Positions 49,598-58,175 of a stretch of 64,000 nt of DNA are shown here, piece by piece; within the stretch, counting starts at the first letter, position 1, and the number at the start of each line of letters is the position of its first letter. The position numbers and the translations under genes are program-made. The stretch comes from Hyphomicrobiales bacterium (GTDB lineage: Bacteria; Pseudomonadota; Alphaproteobacteria; Rhizobiales; Rhizobiaceae). The stretch lies in contig UCEY01000016.1 in assembly GCA_900471605.1 (NCBI GenBank), positions 62,001 through 126,000 on the forward strand, in the 5' to 3' direction. Under the pieces are notes generated by a model. That model did not search any database. It was not told the origin of the DNA and saw only the letters and a list, made by a program, of their open reading frames with translations.

Positions 49598-50578
49598 ATG
49601 CAGACCACCACTCGTCGTTTTGTGCTTGCCGCATCGGTCGCCGTTGCGGCGACCGCGCTTGGTCTTTCGCCCGCTGCGGCCCAGGCGAATTATCCGAACC
49701 AGACCATCAGCATGATCTGCGCGTTTCCCGCAGGCAGCGGCGCCGACGTCATCGTCCGTTATTTCGCCGAGAAGATCGCCAAGGTGTCGGGCGCCACCGT
49801 CATCGTCGAAAACAAGCCCGGCGCCGGCGGCAACATTGCCGGCCAGTACGTCACGCGCTCCAAGCCGGACGGTTATACGATCTTCTTCCACACCGGCAGC
49901 GCGGTTGCCGGCAACATGCATATGTTCAAGACGCCGCCCTTCGACGTGGTGAAGGATCTGCAGGTCGCAGCCACCGTCAACAAGCAGCCGCACATGATCG
50001 CGGTTCCGGTGTCGAGCCCGATCAAGACCATGAAGGAACTGACCGAATACCTGAAGAAGCAAGGCTCGAACGCCAGCTACGCCATCAACAACACGTCGGG
50101 CAAAGTGCTTGCCGCCATCTACAAGCAGGAAGCCGGCCTCGAAACGGTCGAGGTCGCCTACAAGAGCAGTGCGGATTCGATGAACGACATCATGAGCGGC
50201 GCCATGGCCTTTGCCGCCCAGGATCCGGTCTTCTCGCTGTCGCAGCTTCGCGAAGGCCGTTATCGCCTGCTGGCGGTCAGCTCCGCCAAGCGTATTCCGG
50301 GTGCCCCCGACGTCCCGACCATGACCGAGGCCGGTTATCCGATGGACCAGGTCGGCTGGTTCGCGATGATGGTCCCCTCGGCGACGCCGAAGGATATCGT
50401 CAACAAGATCAACGGCTGGACCAGACAAGTCCTCGCTCAGGAAGACGTGAAGAAGTTCGTGACCGACCAGGGCGGCGACGTGTTCGTTTCGACGCCGGAA
50501 GAAGGCCAGGACTACCTGAAGAAGGAAGTCGCGGCCTGGGCAGATTACGTCAAGGTCGCCAATATCCCGCAACAGTGA
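49598..50578 (+). CDS. Bug-family (tripartite tricarboxylate transporter type) solute-binding protein
   Basis: A 326-residue periplasmic protein. A signal peptide (about 1-31, ending SPAAAQA) is followed by the Bug/TctC fold with YPNQTISMICAFPAGSGADV, then ENKPGAGGNIAGQYV, which are ligand-loop motifs for carboxylates. The twin Arg near the start is not a full Tat motif. A GGGAGG ribosome site precedes the ATG. No tctA/tctB membrane genes are in the window, so it is an orphan receptor here; many betaproteobacterial Bug proteins are orphans too. The divergent UbiD gene suggests an aromatic or unsaturated acid ligand. Confidence 0.9.
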   Translation: MQTTTRRFVLAASVAVAATALGLSPAAAQANYPNQTISMICAFPAGSGADVIVRYFAEKIAKVSGATVIVENKPGAGGNIAGQYVTRSKPDGYTIFFHTGSAVAGNMHMFKTPPFDVVKDLQVAATVNKQPHMIAVPVSSPIKTMKELTEYLKKQGSNASYAINNTSGKVLAAIYKQEAGLETVEVAYKSSADSMNDIMSGAMAFAAQDPVFSLSQLREGRYRLLAVSSAKRIPGAPDVPTMTEAGYPMDQVGWFAMMVPSATPKDIVNKINGWTRQVLAQEDVKKFVTDQGGDVFVSTPEEGQDYLKKEVAAWADYVKVANIPQQ

Positions 50579-50842
50579 ACGGCCGCCCCCGCAGGTCACT
50601 CCGCAGGCAGGAAGCGGCGTCTCGGGCGCCGTTTCAGTCTTGCGGCGGACGCAGGACGGCGCCTCCGTCGCTGACCCGCGAAAACTTTGAGGATCATCTG
50701 TTTTTTTGGATGGCGACGGTTCCCGCCATTGGACGTCGCATCCGCCCTCATGCTAGAACCGGTTCAGGGACAGGCTGTCGGGTTTCACATGGACAAAGGG
50801 ATGGAGTTCTTCCTGCAAACGATCGATCGCGGGTAAAGCAAC

Positions 50843-52360
50843 ATGGCGCCCAAGACCATCGCCGAGAAGAAGGATGACTATATTCAGTCTTTCTTGAGCC
50901 GCCGGTTTTCGGCCGGGGAAGTCTATTTTATTGCGACCGCCGGCGTGCTGATCGCCTTCGTGCTGCGTTTCTCGCTGCACGGCCTGCTCGACGACAAGGC
51001 CCCCTTCACGTTCTTCATTCCGCCGATCCTTGTTGCCGCCCTTATCGGCGGCATGCGCGCCTCGCTGTTTGCGGTGGCCCTTTCGGTTCTGGCCGCCTAC
51101 ATCATCAAGGAATTGACGCCGCGGGGCGCCAATTTTTCGGAAATGGCCGTCATCGCCATCGTCGGCGTAGTCATCGCGCTGGTCGGAGAAATCCTGCATA
51201 CGGCCCGCAAGGCGATCGGAAAAGCCCAGACCAAGGCCGATTCCCGCGAGGCGCATCTTCGCTCCGTCCTCGACACGGTCCTCGATGCCAGCATCGTCAG
51301 CACAAGGGACGGCACGATCGTCTCCTTCAACGCCGCGGCGATCCGCCAGTTCGGCTACAGCGAAGAGGAGGCGATCGGCCAGAACCTGCGCATGCTGATG
51401 CCGGAACCCTATCATCGCGAGCATGACGGTTATCTTGAAAGGTATTTGAGGACCGGCGAAAAACGGATCATCGGCATGGACCGCGTGGTCGTCGGCCGCC
51501 GCAAGGACGGCTCGACCTTCCCGATGAAGCTCGCGGTTGGCGAGACCCACAGCGGCGGCGAAACCTTCTTCACCGGGTTCGTGCGCGACCTGACCGAACG
51601 CGAAGAATCGGCCGCACGCCTTCAGGAGATCCAGGGAGAACTCGCACGCCTTGCCCGCCTCAATGAAATGGGCGAAATGGCATCCACCCTCGCCCACGAA
51701 TTGAACCAGCCGCTCTCGGCGATCGCCAATTACGTACACGGCTGCGCACGGCTTCTGCGCGACCTCGACGAAACCGTGGCGGTGCGCATGCGCGAAGCGC
51801 TGGAAGAAACGGCGAACCAGTCGCTGCGGGCAGGACAGATCATCAAGCATCTGCGGGAATTCGTGACCAAGGGCGAAACGGAAAAGGCGCCGGAAAACAT
51901 CCGCCGCCTTGTCGAGGAAGCCGGCGCCCTGGCGCTGGTCGGTTCGCGCGAAAAAGGGGTCCGTACGGTTTTCGAATTCGCGCAGGGGGCCGAAATGGTC
52001 ATCGTCGACCGTATCCAGGTCCAGCAGGTGCTGACCAACCTGATGCGCAACGCCATCGAGGCGATGCGCGACTGTCCCCGCCGGGAACTGGTCATCCGCA
52101 CCCGCCAGGAAGACCAGGACATGATCGAGGTGATCGTCCAGGACACCGGTCCCGGCATTCCCGGAGAGATCGCCGAACAGCTTTTCAAACCGTTCATCAC
52201 CACCAAGGCCGGCGGAATGGGAATAGGCCTCTCGATTTCCAAGCGCATCGTCGAGGCCCATGGCGGCGAGATGACCGTGACGCGCAATGCGGCCGGCGGC
52301 GCGACGTTCCGTTTCACACTCCCGATCGACAAGGAGGAGCTCGAGCATGCAGACGGGTGA
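50843..52360 (+). CDS. fixL: Oxygen-sensing heme histidine kinase FixL
   Basis: A 505-residue membrane kinase, the same length as S. meliloti FixL. Four hydrophobic segments (about 25-117) anchor it in the inner membrane. The heme-PAS domain (about 135-250) has the proximal heme ligand His194 (in REHDGY); the distal Arg200 and Arg214, aligned to Bradyrhizobium Arg206 and Arg220, are conserved. The kinase core has LAHELNQP with His285, and [15 protein letters not shown] in the ATP domain. Low oxygen releases O2 from heme and turns on phosphorylation of FixJ. The fixJ start lies inside the last 14 bases, so the two are coupled. Confidence 0.97.
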   Translation: MAPKTIAEKKDDYIQSFLSRRFSAGEVYFIATAGVLIAFVLRFSLHGLLDDKAPFTFFIPPILVAALIGGMRASLFAVALSVLAAYIIKELTPRGANFSEMAVIAIVGVVIALVGEILHTARKAIGKAQTKADSREAHLRSVLDTVLDASIVSTRDGTIVSFNAAAIRQFGYSEEEAIGQNLRMLMPEPYHREHDGYLERYLRTGEKRIIGMDRVVVGRRKDGSTFPMKLAVGETHSGGETFFTGFVRDLTEREESAARLQEIQGELARLARLNEMGEMASTLAHELNQPLSAIANYVHGCARLLRDLDETVAVRMREALEETANQSLRAGQIIKHLREFVTKGETEKAPENIRRLVEEAGALALVGSREKGVRTVFEFAQGAEMVIVDRIQVQQVLTNLMRNAIEAMRDCPRRELVIRTRQEDQDMIEVIVQDTGPGIPGEIAEQLFKPFITTKAGGMGIGLSISKRIVEAHGGEMTVTRNAAGGATFRFTLPIDKEELEHADG

Positions 52361-52967
52361 CTATACGATCCATATCGTCGACGACGAGGAGCCCGTCAGA
52401 AAGTCCCTCGCCTTCATGCTGACCATGAACGGTTTTGCCGTGCGCATGCACGAAACCGCCTCGTCCTTCCTGCAGTTCGCCCCGAGCGTCCGCAACGGCG
52501 TTCTGGTCACCGACCTCAGAATGCCGGACATGACCGGCGTCGAGCTGATCCGCAAGCTGACGAACAGCCGCGCCGGCATCCCTTCGATCGTCATCACCGG
52601 CCATGGCGACGTGCCGATGGCCGTCGAGGCGATGAAGGCAGGCGCTGTCGACTTCATCGAAAAACCCTTCGGCGACACGGTCATCATCGAAGCTATCCAG
52701 CGGGCGGCCGAGCTGCTGTCGGACAAGATGATCGACACCGACGACCTGGCCGAGGTTCAGACACGGCTGGAGAGCCTGAGCGAGCGGGAGAGGCAGGTGC
52801 TGGCGGCCGTGGTTGCCGGGCTGCCGAACAAATCGATTGCCTACGATCTCGACATAAGCCCCCGCACCGTCGAGGTGCACCGCGCCAACGTCATGGCCAA
52901 GATGAAGGCGAAAAGCCTGCCGCAGCTCGTTCGCATGGCAATAGCCGCCGGTTTCGGCCCCAATTGA
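52347..52967 (+). CDS. fixJ: Response regulator FixJ
   Basis: A 206-residue regulator. The receiver domain (about 5-125) has the acidic pair in IVDDEEP, phospho-Asp56 in [12 protein letters not shown] and the conserved Lys in EKPFGD. The LuxR-type DNA-binding domain (about 140-205) begins [15 protein letters not shown] with the recognition helix [17 protein letters not shown]. Phospho-FixJ activates fixK and, in diazotrophs, nifA. The ATG at 52347 overlaps fixL by 14 bases and is preceded by AAGGAGG inside the fixL coding sequence. Confidence 0.97.
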   Translation: MQTGDYTIHIVDDEEPVRKSLAFMLTMNGFAVRMHETASSFLQFAPSVRNGVLVTDLRMPDMTGVELIRKLTNSRAGIPSIVITGHGDVPMAVEAMKAGAVDFIEKPFGDTVIIEAIQRAAELLSDKMIDTDDLAEVQTRLESLSERERQVLAAVVAGLPNKSIAYDLDISPRTVEVHRANVMAKMKAKSLPQLVRMAIAAGFGPN

Positions 52968-52994
52968 ATACCCCGAGAATTAATTGAGGATTTC

Positions 52995-53008
52995 TTGATC
53001 TATCGCAA
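52995..53008. promoter_or_regulatory. Candidate FixK/FNR-type box upstream of the FixT-like gene
   Basis: TTGAT-CTAT-CGCAA matches TTGAT-N4-RTCAA at 8 of 10 positions and has correct spacing. It lies about 77 bases before the receiver gene start. In S. meliloti, fixT is activated by FixK. Confidence 0.4.
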
Positions 53009-53084
53009 AGCGCAGACCCCCGTGCAGGAACTAGATGTCTGATTTGAGCGGCCCAGCAGCTGCCCCACCTGCGCGAGAAGTTTG

Positions 53085-53435
53085 GTGTTATCACAATCGA
53101 GAAACATAGTCGTCATCGCGCCCGACCACGGTCTCAGGCAATCGCTGACATTTGCTCTCGAGGTGGAAGGTTACCGCGTCGAAGCCTATGATTCCTGGTG
53201 CAACGGCAATGTCGTCGTCGGCCAGACGCTGTGCATGATCGTCGACGACCAGGTGCTGCGCTCCTGTACCAATGCCCGCAAGCATCTGCGCCAATCGGGC
53301 CAGGCCGTGATCCTGCTGACCGACGGCATGTCTCCGTCCATCGAAGACGAACTCGGCCCGATCCTCAGCCTCGCCAAGCCGTTCAACGGCGCCGATCTCC
53401 TGGGCCTCGTCAGAAGCCTTGCAGTGGCCGCCTGA
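53085..53435 (+). CDS. Single-domain receiver protein, FixT-like by position
   Basis: A 116-residue protein that is only a CheY-like receiver. The fold markers are VVIAPDHGLRQSL (where the usual acidic pair is reduced to one Asp), CMIVDDQV (Asp54/Asp55 as possible phospho-acceptor), ILLTDG (Thr) and LAKPFNG (Lys). It has no output domain. It sits between fixJ and fixK, where S. meliloti has fixT, whose product inhibits FixL as part of a negative feedback loop. Start is either GTG 53085 or TTG 53082, with GAGAAG upstream. FixT identity rests on synteny and fold, not on a known sequence signature. Confidence 0.7.
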   Translation: MLSQSRNIVVIAPDHGLRQSLTFALEVEGYRVEAYDSWCNGNVVVGQTLCMIVDDQVLRSCTNARKHLRQSGQAVILLTDGMSPSIEDELGPILSLAKPFNGADLLGLVRSLAVAA

Positions 53436-53478
53436 GCCACTTCGCAGACCGCTCTCCCGCAGACTCCAACCGCCCCCC

Positions 53479-53495
53479 TACGTAAATACCCGTAG
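53479..53495 (+). promoter_or_regulatory. Candidate FixJ binding site upstream of fixK
   Basis: TACGTAAATACCCGTAG lies 69-85 bases before the fixK start. Its ACGTA..TACCCGTAG layout resembles the FixJ sites of rhizobial fixK promoters as I remember them. Its position fits activation at about -69 to -44 of a start site near 53540. Confidence 0.6.
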
Positions 53496-53563
53496 TGATA
53501 CAACCGAATTTTGCACGGAACTGACTTCTGTCATCTTGAGACTACAGCAAGGGAGACGTGAAG

Positions 53564-54214
53564 ATGCAGACCGCAGCCGCTCATGCCACGAAGTTGGAGC
53601 TCACCAAGAGCCAGATCGTGATCGCGTCCCAGGCCGCGGGCTTCCTCCGCGCCAATACCGTAACGACTTTCGATGCCGGCGCTGAGATCTATGCCCCCGG
53701 CGACAAGGCAGGAACCTTCTATCACGTCGAATTCGGTGCCGTGCGGATCTACCGCCTGCTGTCGGACGGGCGCAGACAGGTCATCGCCTTCCATCTGGCC
53801 GGAGAAACCTTCGGCTTCGAGGCTGACGGAACCCATAGTTTCTTCGCCGAAGCCATCGCCGCGACGGGCCTGCGCGCCATCAACCGCGCCGCCAATGACC
53901 AGGCCTTGCCGGAACTGCTTTCGCTGGCGCTGCGCGGCATGCTGCGCGCTCACGAACATATCATGATGATCGGCCGTCAGACGGCCGTGGAACGGATCGC
54001 CGGCTTCCTGATCGACATGGCGGAACGCCAGGGCGGCCTCGAACATTTCGACATACCCATGACCCGGCTTGATATAGCCGATTATTTAGGCCTGACGATC
54101 GAAACGGTGTCGCGCGTTTTCGCAAAGCTCCGTTCGGCCGGCCTTATCAAACTGCGGAGCATTCGTTGCATCGAGATCAAGAAGCACGAAGCGCTGCGCA
54201 GCCTCTGCGCATGA
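53564..54214 (+). CDS. fixK: Crp/Fnr-family regulator FixK
   Basis: A 216-residue protein with a cAMP-binding-fold effector domain (about 25-140) and a winged helix (about 145-210) whose recognition region is TRLDIADYLGLTIETVSRVFAKL, the E-SR pattern that reads TTGAT half sites. No Cys cluster for a [4Fe-4S] centre is present at the N-terminus, as expected for FixK rather than FNR. It should activate microaerobic respiration genes (fixNOQP) and fixT, none of the former being in this window. AGGGAG lies 8 bases before the ATG at 53564. It ends the fixLJ-fixT-like-fixK block. Confidence 0.94.
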   Translation: MQTAAAHATKLELTKSQIVIASQAAGFLRANTVTTFDAGAEIYAPGDKAGTFYHVEFGAVRIYRLLSDGRRQVIAFHLAGETFGFEADGTHSFFAEAIAATGLRAINRAANDQALPELLSLALRGMLRAHEHIMMIGRQTAVERIAGFLIDMAERQGGLEHFDIPMTRLDIADYLGLTIETVSRVFAKLRSAGLIKLRSIRCIEIKKHEALRSLCA

Positions 54215-54336
54215 GACTGAAATAGCAATTCGCATGGCAGTGAAATGGCAGTGCATGAACGGGCGAGCGGCGGCCGTCCGTTGAAATTGAAAGTGCATAT
54301 CTCCTCGATTTCAATAGTTCTCTCCCTGACTGCTGA

Positions 54337-54370
54337 GCGGCAGGTCGTCGTCCCCCCGACGGCCTGCCGC
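54337..54370. repeat. Strong stem-loop between convergent fixK and cutC
   Basis: A 14-bp stem (54337-54350 with 54357-54370, one T-G pair) with a six-base loop TCCCCC. Neither strand has a T-run next to it, so it is not a standard intrinsic terminator, but its position between converging genes suggests transcript end protection or separation. Confidence 0.7.
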
Positions 54371-54390
54371 AAAGTCGTGTCCACGGAGGA

Positions 54391-55128
54391 TCAACCGCGC
54401 GCTGCGCCGAGCTCATCGAGCAGGCCGCGCATCTTCTGCACGACATCGCTGCTCGTCTCATGAGAAACAGGCGCCTGGAACCCGAAGGCGATGGCACGCT
54501 CGTCCATGCTTTCGACCGGCCGGCGGCAGGAGCTGTGGATCTCGTGCACGCCGGTTTCCCGGACCACCCGTTCGACGGTCGATAGATTGATGCCGCCGCC
54601 CGGCATGATCGACACCCTGCCGGCTGCCCGCTCCACCAGCGTCGTCAGCATGTCGATCCCCTCGGGACCGCTGACTTTCAGGCCGGAGGTCAGGACACGC
54701 TCGACGCCGAGCTCGATCGCCTGCTCAAGGGCTTCGAACGGATCCGGCACCAGATCGAAGGCGCGATGCAGCGTGACGCCGAGCCCCTGAGCCCGCGCCA
54801 TCAGCCGCCCGAGCATTGGCATGTCGAGCCTCATGTCCGCACGGCTCGCGCCGATGACCACTCCGGCAAGGCCTGCAGCACGCACCGCATCGATATCGGC
54901 CATCATCGCCGCCTCGTTGTCGGCGTCGTAGACGAAGCTGCCGGCGCGCGGGCGAATGATCACATAGGCCGGGATCGGCGCCCGTGCGGCAAGCGCGATC
55001 ATGCCGGGCGGCGGCGTCAGCCCGCCGACATCGAGCGCGGCGCAGAGTTCGATGCGGTCCGCGCCGCCGGCGATGGCGGCCGCCAGGCCTTCGGGACTAT
55101 CGACACAGACTTCGAGCAGGATGGACAG
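54391..55128 (-). CDS. cutC: CutC-family protein with a probable non-ATG start
   Basis: A 245-residue TIM-barrel protein of the CutC family, once linked to copper tolerance but of unclear biochemistry. Conserved barrel segments include LLEVCVDSPEGL, GADRIELCAALDVGGLTPPP, YVIIRPRAGSFVY, VTLHRAFD, VLTSG and IMPGGGIN. The first in-frame ATG (55002) would remove the first beta strand and its acidic residues, so translation must start earlier. No ATG, GTG or TTG exists in frame; CTG at 55128 lies 7 bases after AAGGAG and is the best choice, ATT at 55131 (overlapping the upstream TGA) the second. It is the last gene of a five-gene minus-strand operon. Confidence 0.85.
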   Translation of the reverse strand: MSILLEVCVDSPEGLAAAIAGGADRIELCAALDVGGLTPPPGMIALAARAPIPAYVIIRPRAGSFVYDADNEAAMMADIDAVRAAGLAGVVIGASRADMRLDMPMLGRLMARAQGLGVTLHRAFDLVPDPFEALEQAIELGVERVLTSGLKVSGPEGIDMLTTLVERAAGRVSIMPGGGINLSTVERVVRETGVHEIHSSCRRPVESMDERAIAFGFQAPVSHETSSDVVQKMRGLLDELGAARG

Positions 55129-55130
55129 AA

Positions 55131-56216
55131 TCAGTCTCCTTGATGACCGCCACTCTCGTGGCCGCGGACGCCACTCTCACGGCCATGGACGGCATTTTCG
55201 CGACCATAGACGGCGCTTTCGCGGTCATGACCGCGGCTTTGATGCCCGAGCACCGCGGCGCCAACCAGCCCGCCATCCTCCTGCCGCAGCGCCGGTGTCA
55301 CCAGCGGGTGATCGAAGCGGTTGAGGATACGCTTGCGCACCGCCCGGTCCAGCGCGTCGATCAGCGGCGTCACCGAGGCGAGCCCGCCTCCGACCGGCAC
55401 GATCGACGCGCCGGTAACGTTCACCGACAGCGCCAGCGGGTCCGCGATCAGCTCGAGATAGACGGCGACGGTCCTTGACGCCTTCGCTTCGCCCGCCTGC
55501 CAGTCCTCGATGATCCGGTAGCTCGTCTCCTCGCAGGCATGCAGGAAATGATGCAGTCGCTCGATGCCGCGCGCTCCGCCGATCGTGTCGACGCAGCCGG
55601 ACTGGCCGCAACCGCAGGAAAAACGCGGAACATGGATCGTCCCTCCGTCGAGTTCGACACTCGTATTGAGGATCGGGCCATGGCCCCATTCGCCGGTGAC
55701 GCCGCCCGCACCGCGCACCAGCCGCCCGTCGATCGCCAGCCCTCCGCCGATGCCGGTCCCCATGATGGCGCAGAACACCACCGAATGACCGCGTCCGGCA
55801 CCCTCGTTGGCTTCCGCGAGCGTCAGGCAATCGGCATCGTTGGCGGCAAGCACGGGCCGTCCGAGAATGACGGACAGTTCGTCGCCGATCCGCCGTCCGG
55901 TGATGCAGGGAATATTGGCCGAAGTCGCAATGCCGTTTCCGGGATCGATGAGGCCGGCGATCGACAGCGCCAGCGGCGAATCCGGATCGCCCGACTGCGC
56001 GTTGCGCGCGATCAGCGCCGAAAGCGAGGCTGCCAGATCGTCCCAGTTCGCGGCAGGCGTCGCCACCTTTTCGAGTGCCACCAGCACGCCCGGCGCAGGA
56101 GAGACCGCAAATTTCATGAACGATCCGCCGATATCGACGCAGAAGACCGGCCTTGCCGGCCCGCCGCCGCCGATTGCCGGCTGGCCTGTCACATTGGGGT
56201 TGGCGACGGTGCTCAT
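55131..56216 (-). CDS. ROK-family sugar kinase with heptapeptide-repeat tail
   Basis: A 361-residue kinase-type ROK protein without a DNA-binding domain. The phosphate loop VDIGGSFMKFAV, the catalytic Asp in AANDADCLTLAE and the zinc motif SCGCGQSGCVDT are present, so it should phosphorylate a hexose or amino sugar such as N-acetylglucosamine, N-acetylmannosamine or glucose. After the fold ends (about 325) it carries four near-repeats of R-E-S/N-x-V-x-G encoded by 21-base tandem repeats (55148-55231), an unusual acidic/basic tail. It overlaps the permease gene before it by four bases (ATGA) and ends in the start region of cutC. Confidence 0.9.
   Translation of the reverse strand: MSTVANPNVTGQPAIGGGGPARPVFCVDIGGSFMKFAVSPAPGVLVALEKVATPAANWDDLAASLSALIARNAQSGDPDSPLALSIAGLIDPGNGIATSANIPCITGRRIGDELSVILGRPVLAANDADCLTLAEANEGAGRGHSVVFCAIMGTGIGGGLAIDGRLVRGAGGVTGEWGHGPILNTSVELDGGTIHVPRFSCGCGQSGCVDTIGGARGIERLHHFLHACEETSYRIIEDWQAGEAKASRTVAVYLELIADPLALSVNVTGASIVPVGGGLASVTPLIDALDRAVRKRILNRFDHPLVTPALRQEDGGLVGAAVLGHQSRGHDRESAVYGRENAVHGRESGVRGHESGGHQGD
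55148..55231. repeat. Four tandem 21-base repeats in the ROK kinase 3' end
   Basis: Units at 55148-55168, 55169-55189, 55190-55210 and 55211-55231 share the frame CGcCaCTcTCgyGGcCatGga, most alike in the first two. They encode the heptapeptide tail of the kinase and keep reading frame, so copy number can vary without frameshift. Confidence 0.8.
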
Positions 56217-57079
56217 TTGCGCGGATCCAGAAGGTCGCGAAGACCGTCGCCGAGGATGTTGAAGCCAAGCACGGTGATCATGATCGCAAGACCTGGAAAC
56301 AGCGACATCCAGATGTTGAGGCCGAGATAGTTGCGGCCGTCGCTCATCATCGCGCCCCATTCCGGCAGCGGCGGCTGGGCGCCGAGGCCGAGGAACGAGA
56401 GGCTGGCGGCCGACAGGATCACGGTGCCGGCGGTCAGCGTCGACTGCACGATGATCGGCCCGATCGCATTGCGCAGGATGTAGTGGCTCATGATACGGCG
56501 GCGCGAGATGCCGAGCGAGACGGCGGCTTCGACATAATCCATGCGCTTCAGGCCCAGCGTCAGGTTTCGGCTGAGCCGGGCGTAGACCGGCACGGAGAAA
56601 ATGGCAATCGCGATCAAAAGGTTGATCAGGCTTGAGCCGAGCACGCTGACGATCAGGATGGCGAGCACGATGCCCGGAAAGGCAAACAGGATGTCCATCG
56701 TCCACATGATCGTCTGGTCGACATACCGTCCGCTCATGCCGGAGAGAATACCGAGCGGCACGCCGACGAGCACGGCGAGCCCCACGGCCAGAACCACTTC
56801 CAGCAACGAGATGCGCGCTCCGAAAATGACCCGGGCGAAGATGTCGCGACCGTTGTCATCGGTACCGAACGGATGCGCCAGCGACGGCGGCTCCATGGTG
56901 GCCAGCAGGTCCTGCATATAGGGGTCGGCAGGCGCGATCAGCGGCGCGAAGATCGCAGCCAGCACGATCATGCCGATCAAAAACCCGCCGAGCGCAATGC
57001 TGCGGTGGTTCGCCATCCAGCGCAACCCGCGAACCAGGACAGACCGGCGCGGCGCGATATCGGTGTCAGCGGACGCCAT
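56213..57079 (-). CDS. Dipeptide/oligopeptide-type ABC permease (DppC/OppC)
   Basis: A 288-residue permease with about six membrane segments. The OppC-like N-terminal stretch (APLIAPADPYMQ, then HPFGTDDNGRDIFARVIFGARISL) and the EAA loop (YVEAAVSLGISRRRIMSHYILRN) are diagnostic. The start at 57079 shares one base with the stop of the upstream permease (TGATG). It forms the channel with the DppB-type partner. No ATPase gene follows; the next gene is the ROK kinase. Confidence 0.93.
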   Translation of the reverse strand: MASADTDIAPRRSVLVRGLRWMANHRSIALGGFLIGMIVLAAIFAPLIAPADPYMQDLLATMEPPSLAHPFGTDDNGRDIFARVIFGARISLLEVVLAVGLAVLVGVPLGILSGMSGRYVDQTIMWTMDILFAFPGIVLAILIVSVLGSSLINLLIAIAIFSVPVYARLSRNLTLGLKRMDYVEAAVSLGISRRRIMSHYILRNAIGPIIVQSTLTAGTVILSAASLSFLGLGAQPPLPEWGAMMSDGRNYLGLNIWMSLFPGLAIMITVLGFNILGDGLRDLLDPRK

Positions 57080-57999
57080 CAGTCGAACCTTATCTTCGGG
57101 TTGAGGACGGCGATCAAAAGCTCGGCAAGGAAATTCATCATCACCACGCCGGTGACCGCGACCAGCGTCACGCCCTGGATGACCGGATAATCGCGATAAC
57201 GCACCGCATCGACGAGGAACCGTCCGATACCCGGCCAGTTGAACACGGACTCGGTGACGACCGCGCCACCGATCAGGCTGCCGAAATTCAGGCCGACAAT
57301 GGTGATGATCGGCAGGAGCGCGTTGCGCAGCGCATGGCTCCAGTAGATCCTGCTGGGCGCCACGCCCTTGGCATAGGCCGTGCGGATATAGTCCTGGCTC
57401 ATCACCTCGATCATGCTGGAGCGCGTCATGCGGGCAATGACGGCGGTCGGCAGCACCGCAAGCGTGATCGACGGCAGGATGAAGCTTTTCCACGAACTGG
57501 CGCCGAGCAGCGGCAGCCAGCCGAGCTGGACGGAAAACGTGTTCATCGCCATCAGCGCCAGCCAGAAATTGGCGATCGAGGCGCCGGCAATGGCAAGAAT
57601 CATCACGAACTGGTCCGGCCAGCCATGGCGGTAGATCGCCGCGATCATCCCGGCCGGCACGCCGATGCCGATGGCGATCAGATAGGCGGTGATCGCCAGC
57701 CCGATGGTGAACGGCAGGCGTTCTGCGATCTCGGCGACGACCGGGAGCTTCGACTTGATCGAGGTGCCGAGATCGCCCCTCACCGCTCCATAGGCAAACG
57801 ACGCATATTGCGCCGGCAGGCTGCGGTCGAGGCCGAGCCGCACGGTCATGTTGTCGACTGCTTCCTGCGTCGCCTCAGGCCCCGCCATCAGCCGTGCCGG
57901 ATCGCCCGGCAGCGCGCGGATCGCCACGAAGACTAGCAGCGACACGCCGATGAGGATCAGCGGCAGGGCCAGCAATTTCTTGAGTATATAGGCTTTCAT
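57079..57999 (-). CDS. Dipeptide/oligopeptide-type ABC permease (DppB/OppB)
   Basis: A 306-residue permease with six membrane segments. It has the family N-terminus LKKLLALPLILIGVSLLVF and the later ARMTRSSMIEVMSQDYIRTA-type EAA loop. It is translationally coupled to the DppC-type gene. A 257-base gap holding inverted repeats separates it from the binding-protein gene upstream, so transcription probably continues through from that gene at reduced level. Confidence 0.93.
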   Translation of the reverse strand: MKAYILKKLLALPLILIGVSLLVFVAIRALPGDPARLMAGPEATQEAVDNMTVRLGLDRSLPAQYASFAYGAVRGDLGTSIKSKLPVVAEIAERLPFTIGLAITAYLIAIGIGVPAGMIAAIYRHGWPDQFVMILAIAGASIANFWLALMAMNTFSVQLGWLPLLGASSWKSFILPSITLAVLPTAVIARMTRSSMIEVMSQDYIRTAYAKGVAPSRIYWSHALRNALLPIITIVGLNFGSLIGGAVVTESVFNWPGIGRFLVDAVRYRDYPVIQGVTLVAVTGVVMMNFLAELLIAVLNPKIRFD

Positions 58000-58079
58000 G
58001 CGCCTTCTACGTTTTTATCCTGGGCCGTATCACATCGAGAAAACCTTGCGGTCTGTCGAACAGCCCCTCGACATACCCG

Positions 58080-58175
58080 ACATCATCCTCGGCCTTGTGC
58101 CGAGGATCCAACCACGTCCACGACATGAACGTTGCAGATACTCGGAACATCCTCGGGTTAAACCCGAGGATGAGC
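58080..58175. repeat. Pair of palindromic intergenic elements
   Basis: ATCCTCGGC-CTTGT-GCCGAGGAT (58085-58107) and the near-perfect 25-base palindrome CATCCTCGGGTT-A-AACCCGAGGATG (58148-58172) share the arm ATCCTCGG. Such CCTCGG/CCGAGG palindrome pairs recur between genes in many alphaproteobacteria. They lie between the binding-protein gene and the permease genes, where they could stabilise the upstream transcript. Confidence 0.75.

Noticed and set aside
50789..50836. 15-residue ORF just before fixL
   Set aside because: It has no convincing ribosome site, no terminator and no hydrophobic or other pattern, unlike the 25-residue gene at 8382.
54391..55002. Short cutC starting at the first ATG
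   Set aside because: It would delete the first strand and helix of the barrel, whose coding sequence is intact upstream as far as 55128.
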